In this document: piece after piece, positions 1 through 6,348 of the stretch
How positions within the stretch are numbered: position 1 is the stretch's first letter
Layout of the letters: each line of letters begins with the position of its first letter
DNA from: Kiritimatiellales bacterium
GTDB lineage: Bacteria; Verrucomicrobiota; Kiritimatiellia; Kiritimatiellales; Pontiellaceae
DNA length: 32,657 nucleotides
Direction of reading: 5' to 3'
Assembly: GCA_003246265.1 (NCBI GenBank)
Contig: QKAU01000080.1
Span: 1 to 32,657, forward strand
Made by a program: the position numbers and the translations under genes
The notes under the pieces: model-generated
What the model saw: only the letters and a program-made list of their open reading frames with translations
The model's database searches: none
Told to the model about the DNA's origin: nothing

Positions 1-432
1 CGCGGCGTCGCATGTTCACACTTTCGTGCATTGACAATGATTCTCGACTGCAGCCTCCCGTAGGAGTCTGGGCAGTGTCTCAGTCCCAGTGTTGCTGATC
101 GTCCTCTCAGACCAACTACCCGTAAGCCTTGGTGAGCCGTTACCCCACCAACTAGCTGATAGGATATGGGCTTATCCCTAAGCGACAGGATCCGAAGATT
201 CCCCGCCTTTAAAGAGGCCTCCATGCGGAGGCTGATCACATCCGGCATTAATCACCGTTTCCGGTGGCTATTCCGAACTTAGGGGCAAATTACCCATATA
301 TTACTAACCCGTTCGCCGCTCTCATGCCGTGGTTCTCTCCCGAAAGATTGAACCAAGGCAATCCCGCTCGACTTGCATGCCTAATCCACGCCGCCAACGT
401 TCGTTCTGAGCCAGGATCAAACTCTCCATCAA
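1..432 (-). rRNA. rrs: 16S ribosomal RNA, 5' part (runs off the left edge)
   Basis: The reverse complement carries the universal 16S 5' signature AGAGTTTGATCCTGGCTCAG starting at 425 and reading leftwards, then GGCGGCGTGGATTAGGCATG and the ACTCCTACGGGAGGC block near 53-67. By alignment to E. coli position 8 the mature 5' end should lie near 432, give or take a few bases. Only about the first 430 nucleotides are inside the window. The EUB338 probe site (50-67) has one change from the usual bacterial form: the RNA reads GGAGGCTGC where most bacteria have GGAGGCAGC. Planctomycete-type sequences share this change, which supports a PVC-superphylum host. Transcription comes from the promoter array at 670-1110. 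Confidence 0.97.
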
Positions 433-491
433 AAATTAATTAAAATGGTGTTTAAATCCTGATATTTCGTTCGCTGTTTAAAACCTAATCG

Positions 492-511
492 CAACCGGCT
501 CGCGCCGGTTG
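492..511 (-). other. short perfect hairpin in the 16S leader
   Basis: CAACCGGC and GCCGGTTG form a perfect 8-bp stem with a four-base loop, about 60 bases before mature 16S. No U-run follows on the minus strand, so it is not a terminator. It may be a leader fold used in pre-rRNA maturation; that role is an inference. Confidence 0.55.
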
Positions 512-601
512 GATCGACGGTTTCAAAGCATTGGCTTTAACAAACCGCACCACTTCTGATTCGAAGCGATGCTTGCTGTCATTTCCTATGAGTCATTCTG
601 A

Positions 602-613
602 TTTCAAAGAACA
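602..613 (-). promoter_or_regulatory. boxA-like antitermination signal in the 16S leader
   Basis: The minus strand reads TGTTCTTTGAAA, close to the bacterial boxA consensus TGCTCTTTGAAA. It lies between the last rrn promoter and 16S, where boxA is expected to recruit NusB-S10. The identification rests on sequence similarity and position only. Confidence 0.6.
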
Positions 614-669
614 AAAAGGCTTCAACATTCACAGCCACGTTCAGCGGCTTTCCCGTTGAAGCGGCGGAT

Positions 670-697
670 AAACTACCAAACATGTTGGTTGAGTCAA
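670..697 (-). promoter_or_regulatory. rrn promoter 1, nearest the 16S gene
   Basis: On the minus strand there is TTGACT (692-697), a 16-base spacer, and TAGTTT (670-675), followed by ATCCGCCGC. The run upstream is A/T-rich (AAAAATTTTTCG then CAAAAAAGCGG). The -35 box is the best match to TTGACA of the four, and the -10 box is weaker. The start site would lie about 230 bases before mature 16S rRNA. Confidence 0.7.
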
Positions 698-784
698 CCG
701 CTTTTTTGACGAAAAATTTTTGAAGAACACCTGCCCGCTCTGGTCAACCCCGGAGGGCCTCCCATGGTTCGGGCAAGGCGGGCT

Positions 785-812
785 ATAGTAGCGATCGGCA
801 CTCGCCGATCAA
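785..812 (-). promoter_or_regulatory. rrn promoter 2
   Basis: On the minus strand there is TTGATC (807-812), a 16-base spacer, and TACTAT (785-790), followed by AGCCCGCC. The spacer and -35 box contain a perfect 7-bp inverted repeat (793-799 with 804-810, 4-base loop). An A/T-rich segment ending in CTTTCGGG lies upstream of the -35 box. It is a clear near-copy of promoter 3. Confidence 0.75.
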
Positions 813-932
813 CCCGAAAGTTCAACAATTTTTCAACTGGTCAAAGATCATGTTCACCGCCCGGGGGCGGCCCCTTGCCGAGGCCGGATCCGCATGTTGC
901 AGCGGCCGGCTCCTTGCTGGACAAGGCGGGTC

Positions 933-960
933 ATAGTAGCGATCGGCTTCCGTCGATCAA
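933..960 (-). promoter_or_regulatory. rrn promoter 3
   Basis: On the minus strand there is TTGATC (955-960), a 16-base spacer, and TACTAT (933-938), followed by GACCCGCC. A very A+T-rich stretch (about 963-995) ending in TTTTCGGG lies immediately upstream, as expected for an UP element bound by the RNA polymerase alpha C-terminal domain. It is nearly identical to promoter 2, including the CCGATCGC spacer half. Confidence 0.75.
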
Positions 961-1082
961 CCCGAAAATCAATTTATTTTTACTTTCGTAAAAAAGAACA
1001 AATTCATTGTTGCCCTTTCGGCAACCCGCCGTTCATCGCAATCGCCTCGAATGCGGCAGATGTTTCGTGAACAGGGGGACGG

Positions 1083-1110
1083 ATAGTAGCCAGATTCGGC
1101 TTAGCCGCAA
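1083..1110 (-). promoter_or_regulatory. rrn promoter 4, the most distal
   Basis: On the minus strand there is TTGCGG (1105-1110), a 16-base spacer, and TACTAT (1083-1088). An A-rich stretch ending in AAAAAACGG sits directly upstream of the -35 box and resembles an UP element. The bases after the -10 box are C-rich, as in rRNA promoters under growth-rate control. Spacing and architecture match the three promoters downstream. Confidence 0.65.
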
Positions 1111-1208
1111 CCGTTTTTTCCACTTATTTTCACGGCCTTCCACAACTCGCTAGCAGGATGCCTATTGCGAAAGGAAAAATAGGGGTTTCAATCCAGGCAA
1201 TCGGCCGG

Positions 1209-1237
1209 AAAAAGCAGGGAAACGGCCCATGCCCTGC
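1209..1237 (-). terminator. candidate intrinsic terminator of the ftsK-pgsA operon
   Basis: On the minus strand GCAGGG (1232-1237) pairs with CCCTGC (1214-1219) across a 12-base loop and is followed by five T (1209-1213). It lies about 125 bases after the stop codon of the zinc-binding protein gene and just before the rrn promoters, a sensible place to insulate the two units. The stem is short, so strength is uncertain. Confidence 0.5.
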
Positions 1238-1364
1238 AATCCACCACCCATGCTTGCCCATGCGCCCGCGCACCACCTGAGCAAAAAAAATATTGTTCCA
1301 TCATGGCAAGCGCCGCCGAATGAGCGGAAGGGAAGAAATGTCCGCTCTGAACGGTGTTCCGAAG

Positions 1365-1913
1365 CTATGGCTGATCGCCGACAGGAACGTCTTGCGCCGC
1401 CCCGTCATTGCGGGGCTTTCCACCCAGCAAAACCACTACTGCTTCCTGGACCTGCTCCAACTCGGTTAGCTTGAGCTCGGGATCGACGACCACAAGGCTT
1501 TCGTTCGTCTTCCGATGTTCGTAGACGCGCAGCTTTCGCCCATCCTCGGCGGTCTGCACATCACGCTCCACCAGGATCTTCTTGCGCTCGAGCATCACGG
1601 CGAGGATGAACACTGCATTGAGGTCCGCTTCGTCCTCCTTCGCAATCAGCCTGCGCAGGAGCGACTCGGCGTTTTCCTTCTTCACGGCCTCCTCGGCAGG
1701 AGGTGGCGGCACAATGAAAATCGTCTTCCACGAGCTCAATCCCGGACCCGCCTTATCCCAGCAGGACAGGCAGAAATCCTGGCGCATGTACTCCCCTTCG
1801 TTGAACGACAGCTTCGAATAGAGGCCCTCCTGGTCGGCAAACGCCTTGCCGCAGGCGCAACAGGCGTCGGAACACTTCCGCACGCTCCAGTTCTCAACAT
1901 TCTCCCTGCCCAT
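1365..1913 (-). CDS. conserved-looking small protein with a paired-CxxC zinc site, function unknown
   Basis: I do not recognise this 182-residue protein. It has CxxC at residues 18-21 and again at 48-51, a spacing typical of a zinc ribbon or treble-clef knuckle. The middle is charged and predicted helical (about 70-115, rich in Glu and Lys), and the acidic segment about 140-165 contains LKLTELEQVQEAVVVLLGG. No signal peptide or membrane segment is visible, so it is probably cytoplasmic. The start at 1913 is chosen because AAAGGA lies five bases upstream of the ATG; an in-frame ATG at 1937 lacks such a site. It follows pgsA by 33 bases on the same strand and is probably cotranscribed with ftsK, rodZ and pgsA. 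Confidence 0.8.
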   Translation of the reverse strand: MGRENVENWSVRKCSDACCACGKAFADQEGLYSKLSFNEGEYMRQDFCLSCWDKAGPGLSSWKTIFIVPPPPAEEAVKKENAESLLRRLIAKEDEADLNAVFILAVMLERKKILVERDVQTAEDGRKLRVYEHRKTNESLVVVDPELKLTELEQVQEAVVVLLGGKPRNDGAAQDVPVGDQP

Positions 1914-1946
1914 GCGAATCCTTTGAATCGCGGCCACGCCCCGAGG

Positions 1947-2513
1947 CTATGTAGCCGACTGCTTGTCCCAAATAAGATGGCGCTGCTGCCAGAAATAGAC
2001 GACACCGCTCCAGGCCGTCAACAATGCCGACCCCAACCCCAGCCACCATGCGAATGCGCTGCCGGGCACGGGTAGCCAGTCCGACTCCAGGACCAGACCC
2101 ATGAAGTAGAGGCAGATCGTTGCCATCTGGACCGTCGTCTTCACCTTGCCCCACATGCCGGCCGGCATCACGATCCCTTTTTCGATCATCAGCAGCCGCA
2201 TTCCCGTCACCATGAATTCGCGCGCGATGATCATCACCACCATCCATGCCGACAGGCTGCCGAGCTCCACAAACCCGATGAACGCCGCGCAGACCAGGAC
2301 CTTGTCGGCCAGCGGATCCATCAGCTTGCCGAACGACGTTACGCCAAAGAAGTTGCGGGCAAGATACCCGTCCAGCGCATCGGTAACGCTCGCAAGGGCG
2401 AAGATCGCCAAGGCAATGATGCGGGCGTAGGGAAAATCGATCGACATGCAGACCATCATGACCGCGGTCATCCAGAACCGGCTGACGGTTAGATGGTTGG
2501 GAAGGCTTTTCAC
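1947..2513 (-). CDS. pgsA: CDP-alcohol phosphatidyltransferase, likely CDP-diacylglycerol-glycerol-3-phosphate 3-phosphatidyltransferase
   Basis: This integral membrane enzyme of about 188 residues should make phosphatidylglycerol phosphate from CDP-diacylglycerol and glycerol-3-phosphate, the committed step to phosphatidylglycerol. The family motif D-x2-D-G-x2-A-R-x8-G-x3-D-x3-D is complete at residues 45-70 (D45, D48, G49, A52, R53, G62, D66, D70). Several hydrophobic helices follow. The start is GTG at 2513, overlapping the TGA of the upstream rodZ-like gene as GTGA, which suggests translational coupling. The protein begins NHLTVSRF after Met-Lys-Ser-Leu-Pro, typical of PgsA N-termini. Other CDP-alcohol transferases (such as cardiolipin synthase of this family) are possible but less likely. 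Confidence 0.88.
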   Translation of the reverse strand: MKSLPNHLTVSRFWMTAVMMVCMSIDFPYARIIALAIFALASVTDALDGYLARNFFGVTSFGKLMDPLADKVLVCAAFIGFVELGSLSAWMVVMIIAREFMVTGMRLLMIEKGIVMPAGMWGKVKTTVQMATICLYFMGLVLESDWLPVPGSAFAWWLGLGSALLTAWSGVVYFWQQRHLIWDKQSAT

Positions 2514-3148
2514 GGAGTGCCCCTCTTCTCCACCGCTACCTCGCCGGGCCGGGCGAGGTAGGCATCCGGCACGCCCTCGGCAATAACCCCCTGCGATACG
2601 GAAGCGGCACCTCCAGCAGGGGCGGGAGAGCCCTCCTTGTCCTCCGAACACTGCGTGGCGCTGAGCACCACGATACCGATCAAGAGGATGCCGCCGGCAA
2701 CGGCCGCCACCAGTTTGGGCGAAAGACTGGCCACCGAAATCTTCGCGATCGCCTTGTTGACATCGCCGAAGATATGGCCCGCCACCTTGCCTACAGGCTT
2801 TGGCGTAGGCTTGATCACCGGCTCCGCCGCCGTGCCATCCGTCTTGGCCAGGTTCTGGCGCACTTCGTCGGAAAGATGGTTCTTGCCCTTGGGTGCATGC
2901 TGGGCGTCGTATTCCTCGACCAGCTGCCGCGCATCCAGCCCCAGATACTGCGCATACATCTTGATGAAGCTCTTGGCGTAGACCGGGGCCGACAGGACGC
3001 CGAAATCGTCGGCCTCCATGGCCTCGATGAACTTGGCCAGGATCTTGGTTGCCCGCCCCGCCTCGGAGACGGTCACCCCCTTGGCCTGGCGCGCCGCCTC
3101 GAGCCGCTGCCCGATCGTGCCGATATTCAATCTAGTCTGTTCCATCAT
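2510..3148 (-). CDS. RodZ-like helix-turn-helix membrane protein
   Basis: The 212-residue protein has an N-terminal Cro/RodZ-type helix-turn-helix (about residues 8-75, with GQRLEAARQAKGVTVSEA). A Lys/Pro-rich linker (about 110-135), one membrane helix (about 146-164) and a short Ala/Pro/Gly-rich exterior tail follow. This is the RodZ layout, in which the cytoplasmic domain binds MreB and supports rod shape, but the tail is too short for the usual periplasmic beta domain. A strong GGGAGG lies five bases before the ATG at 3148, or eight before the adjacent in-frame ATG at 3145. The gene overlaps the end of ftsK by 17 bases and the start of pgsA by 4, so the three are tightly coupled. The RodZ role is inferred from domain order. 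Confidence 0.8.
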   Translation of the reverse strand: MMEQTRLNIGTIGQRLEAARQAKGVTVSEAGRATKILAKFIEAMEADDFGVLSAPVYAKSFIKMYAQYLGLDARQLVEEYDAQHAPKGKNHLSDEVRQNLAKTDGTAAEPVIKPTPKPVGKVAGHIFGDVNKAIAKISVASLSPKLVAAVAGGILLIGIVVLSATQCSEDKEGSPAPAGGAASVSQGVIAEGVPDAYLARPGEVAVEKRGTP

Positions 3149-5492
3149 CTTCGCCTCCCGTGTTCTTGGGAATCTCACCATCCAGGTCGATCAGGATCTC
3201 GCGCGGCCCTGCGCCGTCCGGCGGGCCCACGATGCCGCGCTCCTCTAGCAGGTCCATCACCCTCGCCGCGCGGGTGTAGCCGATGCGCAACCGCCGCTGC
3301 AGCGACGAGGTGGATGCCCGCTTCGTCTGGCGGATCACTTCGATCGCCTGCTCGACGACTTCGTCGTCCTCGCCACTGTCCATGTCGGGCAGGTCGGCCG
3401 ACGGTTTTTCGATCTTGTCGTGGATTTCGCTGATGAATTCCGGCTGGCTCTGACCCTTCCAGAACTGGGTGATGCGGTCGATCTCCGCATCGCTGGTAAA
3501 GGCGCCCTGCGCGCGGATCAGCTTGTCCGAACCTGGAGGAAGCACCAGCATGTCCCCGCGCCCCAGAAGCGTGTCGGCCCCCATGCGGTCGAGGATGGTA
3601 CGGCTGTCCACCTTCTGCGCCACCTTGAACGCAATGCGCACCGGGAAGTTGGCCTTGATGGTCCCGGTGATCACCTTCACGTCGGGCCGCTGCGTGGCGA
3701 GGATCATATGGATGCCGGCCGCGCGCGACTTGGCGGCGAGCCGGGCAATGCCCGCCTCGATCTCGGCCTGGGCGACCGCCATCAGGTCGGCCAGCTCGTC
3801 GATCACGATCACGATGTAGGGCAACTTGTCGGGAATCTGCTCCCGTTTCCGGTCCGGATCCTCCACCTCCTCATCGCCGAAGAGCTCCGCCTGCTTCTGG
3901 ATCACGCGCGCATTGAATCCGGGCAGATCCCTCACCCCGGATTGGCGGAACCACTTGAAGCGGCGCTCCATCTCGTCGATTGCCCAGCGCAGGCCCAGCG
4001 CCACCTTCTTGGCATTGGTGATCACCGGCACTACGAGGTGCGGCAGGTTGTTGTACTGGTGGAATTCGACCGTCTTCGGGTCGACCAGGATCAGGCGCAT
4101 TTCGTCGGGCGTGTGCTTCATCAGCAGGCCGGCCAGGATCGCATTCATGCAGACCGACTTGCCTGCGCCGGTTGCGCCCGCAATCAGCAGGTGCGGCATC
4201 TTGGTGAGATCGTAGATCATGCTCTTGCCGCTCACATCCTTGCCCAGCACCAGCGGAAGGGCGTGGCGCCCCCGCTGGAAATCGCCGCTCTCGACCAGGT
4301 CGCGGAAGAAGACGGCTGCACGGGCCGAGTTCGGCACCTCGACACCGCACACCCCCTTGCCGGGGATCGGCGCCTGGATGCGGATGCTTTCGGCGTGCAT
4401 CTTCAGCGCGATGTTGTCCTGGAGCGCCTTGATCTTTTCGACGCGCACCCCGGCGGCGGGCAGGATTTCGTAGCAGGTGACCACCGGTCCCTGCTGGACC
4501 CCGGTCACCTTGGCCTCGACGCCAAACTCTTCGAGCGTGCTCTGGAGGATCTCCGCCGTCTCGGCGATTTCGTCCGAACTCATGCCCTTGCCCTGGGGCA
4601 CGGGCGGATCGAGCAGCGTCAGCGGCGGCAGGTTGTAGACGGCGTGCGGTTCGCGCTCCGTGAAGGCTGCGAAATCGCCCTCGTCGACCTCGGCCTTGGC
4701 CTTGGCCTCCTTCTTGGGCTTTGGCTTTTCGGCAACTGCGGGCTCCGGCTCGGACTTCTTCTTCTCCTCTTCCCGCCGCTGGTCTTCGACCATCTGCCGG
4801 ATATCCACCTCCGGTGCCGCCGCAATTTCGGCCATTTCGGCCGCAGGGGCCATTTTGCGCTCGCGCCGCGGCCTCTTCGGCTTGGTCTCCCCGCTGGGCG
4901 CCTCGGCGGTCGGCTCCTCCACCTTCAGGCGCTTGATCCAGCCCCATAGCTGCTTGGCGAGGTCCACCAGATGCAGGTCAAGCATGCGGACCACGGATAC
5001 AACCAGCAATACCGTCAGTACGATGCCTGCACCGGCCATCCCGATCCAGTGGCCAAGGGTGCGCTGCGCGAGCACTTCGCCCAGCAAGCCGCCCGCGCTC
5101 CCGACATTGAGCCTGTCGACCAGCCCCAACCAGACCTGCTCGTTCATGTCTACTAGACCCGCCAGGCAGGGCAGCCCCAGCAGGAACCAGAGGAAGCGGG
5201 GATAGAGCTTCTGCCCGGAACGCATGACGGTCATGACGCCGATCCACAGGACGCAGAATGGAACCACGAAGCCCGCAACGCCGAAATACATGTACGCCAC
5301 ATAGGCCATGCGCGCCCCGAACAGGCCGATCCAGTTGCTTTCCCAGTCCGGCTGGTTGGAAAAGGTCGCAATCTGCTCCGGTCGGTAGGAAAGAATGCCC
5401 AGCAGGAGCATCAGTCCAACGGTGCAGGTAAGGATGCCTTCGATCTCGCGCCAGCCCGAGCGGACCGGCTCCTCTGCCTGTGTTTTCGCCAT
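3132..5492 (-). CDS. ftsK: DNA translocase FtsK/SpoIIIE
   Basis: The 786-residue protein has the full FtsK architecture. About four N-terminal membrane helices (residues 20-185) anchor it at the division septum. A low-complexity Lys/Glu/Pro/Ala linker (about 200-300) follows, then the alpha/beta motor with Walker A GATGAGKS (near residue 440) and Walker B IVIVIDELADLM (near 565). A C-terminal winged-helix gamma domain (about 720-775) reads directional chromosome sequences. It pumps the chromosome termini through the closing septum so dimers can be resolved. The ATG at 5492 is chosen because the membrane domain begins soon after it; upstream frame is hydrophilic and unlike the family. No clear ribosome binding site precedes it, and a candidate promoter would place the transcript start at the ATG. 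It heads a coupled set with rodZ-like and pgsA. Confidence 0.97.
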   Translation of the reverse strand: MAKTQAEEPVRSGWREIEGILTCTVGLMLLLGILSYRPEQIATFSNQPDWESNWIGLFGARMAYVAYMYFGVAGFVVPFCVLWIGVMTVMRSGQKLYPRFLWFLLGLPCLAGLVDMNEQVWLGLVDRLNVGSAGGLLGEVLAQRTLGHWIGMAGAGIVLTVLLVVSVVRMLDLHLVDLAKQLWGWIKRLKVEEPTAEAPSGETKPKRPRRERKMAPAAEMAEIAAAPEVDIRQMVEDQRREEEKKKSEPEPAVAEKPKPKKEAKAKAEVDEGDFAAFTEREPHAVYNLPPLTLLDPPVPQGKGMSSDEIAETAEILQSTLEEFGVEAKVTGVQQGPVVTCYEILPAAGVRVEKIKALQDNIALKMHAESIRIQAPIPGKGVCGVEVPNSARAAVFFRDLVESGDFQRGRHALPLVLGKDVSGKSMIYDLTKMPHLLIAGATGAGKSVCMNAILAGLLMKHTPDEMRLILVDPKTVEFHQYNNLPHLVVPVITNAKKVALGLRWAIDEMERRFKWFRQSGVRDLPGFNARVIQKQAELFGDEEVEDPDRKREQIPDKLPYIVIVIDELADLMAVAQAEIEAGIARLAAKSRAAGIHMILATQRPDVKVITGTIKANFPVRIAFKVAQKVDSRTILDRMGADTLLGRGDMLVLPPGSDKLIRAQGAFTSDAEIDRITQFWKGQSQPEFISEIHDKIEKPSADLPDMDSGEDDEVVEQAIEVIRQTKRASTSSLQRRLRIGYTRAARVMDLLEERGIVGPPDGAGPREILIDLDGEIPKNTGGEDDGTD

Positions 5493-5498
5493 TGCGGG

Positions 5499-5528
5499 AA
5501 TATAGGCGAATCCCTTCCGGCAAATCAA
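5499..5528 (-). promoter_or_regulatory. candidate ftsK promoter
   Basis: On the minus strand there is TTGATT (5523-5528), an 18-base spacer, and TATATT (5499-5504). The -10 box ends six bases before the ftsK ATG, so the mRNA would be leaderless or nearly so, in keeping with the lack of a ribosome binding site. The spacer is long, so the call is tentative. Confidence 0.35.
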
Positions 5529-5645
5529 AGTGAATTCCAAGGTTTGGGATCGGACTGGCCGTATTTGGAATGATTCCGACAAGCCCTTCGCTACGACTGC
5601 CCCCCCGAGGAAGCATGGCGGCAATCCCCCACCAGACAGGGGAAG

Positions 5646-6272
5646 CTACCCCGCCCTGGCGCAGCCCAACCGGGTCCGGTAGAAAGACAGCTCGGCCATG
5701 GAGGCCTTGATATCGAACAGTGCGTCATGGGCACTGACCCCGCCCACCGCGCCGCATGGACAATGTGCGTCGAGCAAGGCAGCATCCGTCTTGTCGAACG
5801 GCTCTCCGCCACATGCATCCACCCACTGGATCTTCAAGGACGATACGTCCATCAGGCGATAATGCAATCGGCTGGACATCATGGGAAGGAATCTGCGCAT
5901 GAGGAACCAATCGTTGTGCACGCTGTTGCCTGCAAGAATGGGCCGTCCGGACATCTCCTTGCAGGGCGTTCCACAATACTGGTCGAGCATAGCGACAATG
6001 CGCCGGTCCGCTTCCTCCACCACCACGGCTTCGTCCGAACGGCACCGCGCCACAAGCCCGGCGAGGTTTTCCTCGACCCAGGGGCTAATGCCATCCCCCT
6101 CCCCCAGCCTGATGCAGAGCTCGAGATCGGCGGAAGCCGGATGCATGCGGTTCAGCGCGGAATCGGTTACGATGACGGCTACCTGCAGGAGTCGGGCGCT
6201 GTCCAGGTCCAGCGAGGTAAACTCGGCATCGAACCAGACGTAGGCGGCGCTTCTTTTTGCGGCTTCGGACAT
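5646..6272 (-). CDS. orn: oligoribonuclease (DEDDh 3'-5' exoribonuclease)
   Basis: The 208-residue protein matches oligoribonuclease, which degrades 2-5 nucleotide RNAs, including pGpG from cyclic di-GMP breakdown, to mononucleotides. Motif I is YVWFDAEFTSLD (catalytic D15 and E17). Motif II is GNSVHNDWFLMRRF, and LMDVSSLK follows. Motif III is HDALFDIKASMAELSFYR (the His and the Asp five residues later). It is longer than E. coli Orn (181) because of inserts such as that around CPCGAVGG. The start at 6272 is preferred because family members begin a few residues before YVWFDAE, and the upstream alternative at 6323 lies in the loop of a terminator-like hairpin. Neither has a good ribosome binding site. 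It follows ackA by 76 bases. Confidence 0.88.
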   Translation of the reverse strand: MSEAAKRSAAYVWFDAEFTSLDLDSARLLQVAVIVTDSALNRMHPASADLELCIRLGEGDGISPWVEENLAGLVARCRSDEAVVVEEADRRIVAMLDQYCGTPCKEMSGRPILAGNSVHNDWFLMRRFLPMMSSRLHYRLMDVSSLKIQWVDACGGEPFDKTDAALLDAHCPCGAVGGVSAHDALFDIKASMAELSFYRTRLGCARAG

Positions 6273-6288
6273 GGACGGATTGAACCAG

Positions 6289-6340
6289 AAACGAAAACGG
6301 ATGGACACGGTTTTATTCCGCATTCATCCGTTATCCATCC
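6289..6340 (-). terminator. candidate terminator between ackA and orn
   Basis: On the minus strand GGATGGA (6334-6340) pairs with TCCATCC (6299-6305), and an inner ACGG/CCGT helix (6328-6331 with 6307-6310) extends the stem. The T-rich tail is GTTTTCGTTTC. The tail is interrupted, so it may only attenuate. It would set pta-ackA apart from orn. Confidence 0.4.
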
Positions 6341-6348
6341 TCACCGAA

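Larger units (their letters stand above)
433..1364 (-). promoter_or_regulatory. rrn promoter and leader region without protein genes
   Basis: This is the longest gene-free stretch. Read leftwards on the minus strand it holds a candidate terminator for the preceding operon (1209-1237), four tandem sigma-70-like promoters (670-1110), a boxA-like antitermination sequence (602-613), a short leader hairpin (492-511), and the start of 16S rRNA. Short open frames occur on the plus strand (for example 764-991 and 1229-1474), but they run across these elements and have no ribosome binding site or recognisable product, so I do not call them genes. Confidence 0.85.

Noticed and set aside
764-991. Small plus-strand open frames upstream of 16S (764-991, 1229-1474)
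   Set aside because: They cross the tandem promoters and terminator and lack a ribosome binding site and recognisable product.
3420-4949. Open frame of about 509 codons antisense to ftsK, and a 463-codon frame at 8804-10195 antisense to rplQ-rpoA
   Set aside because: Both are antisense shadows of intact genes with full family motifs, and both are His/Asp/Leu/Arg-rich without domain signatures.
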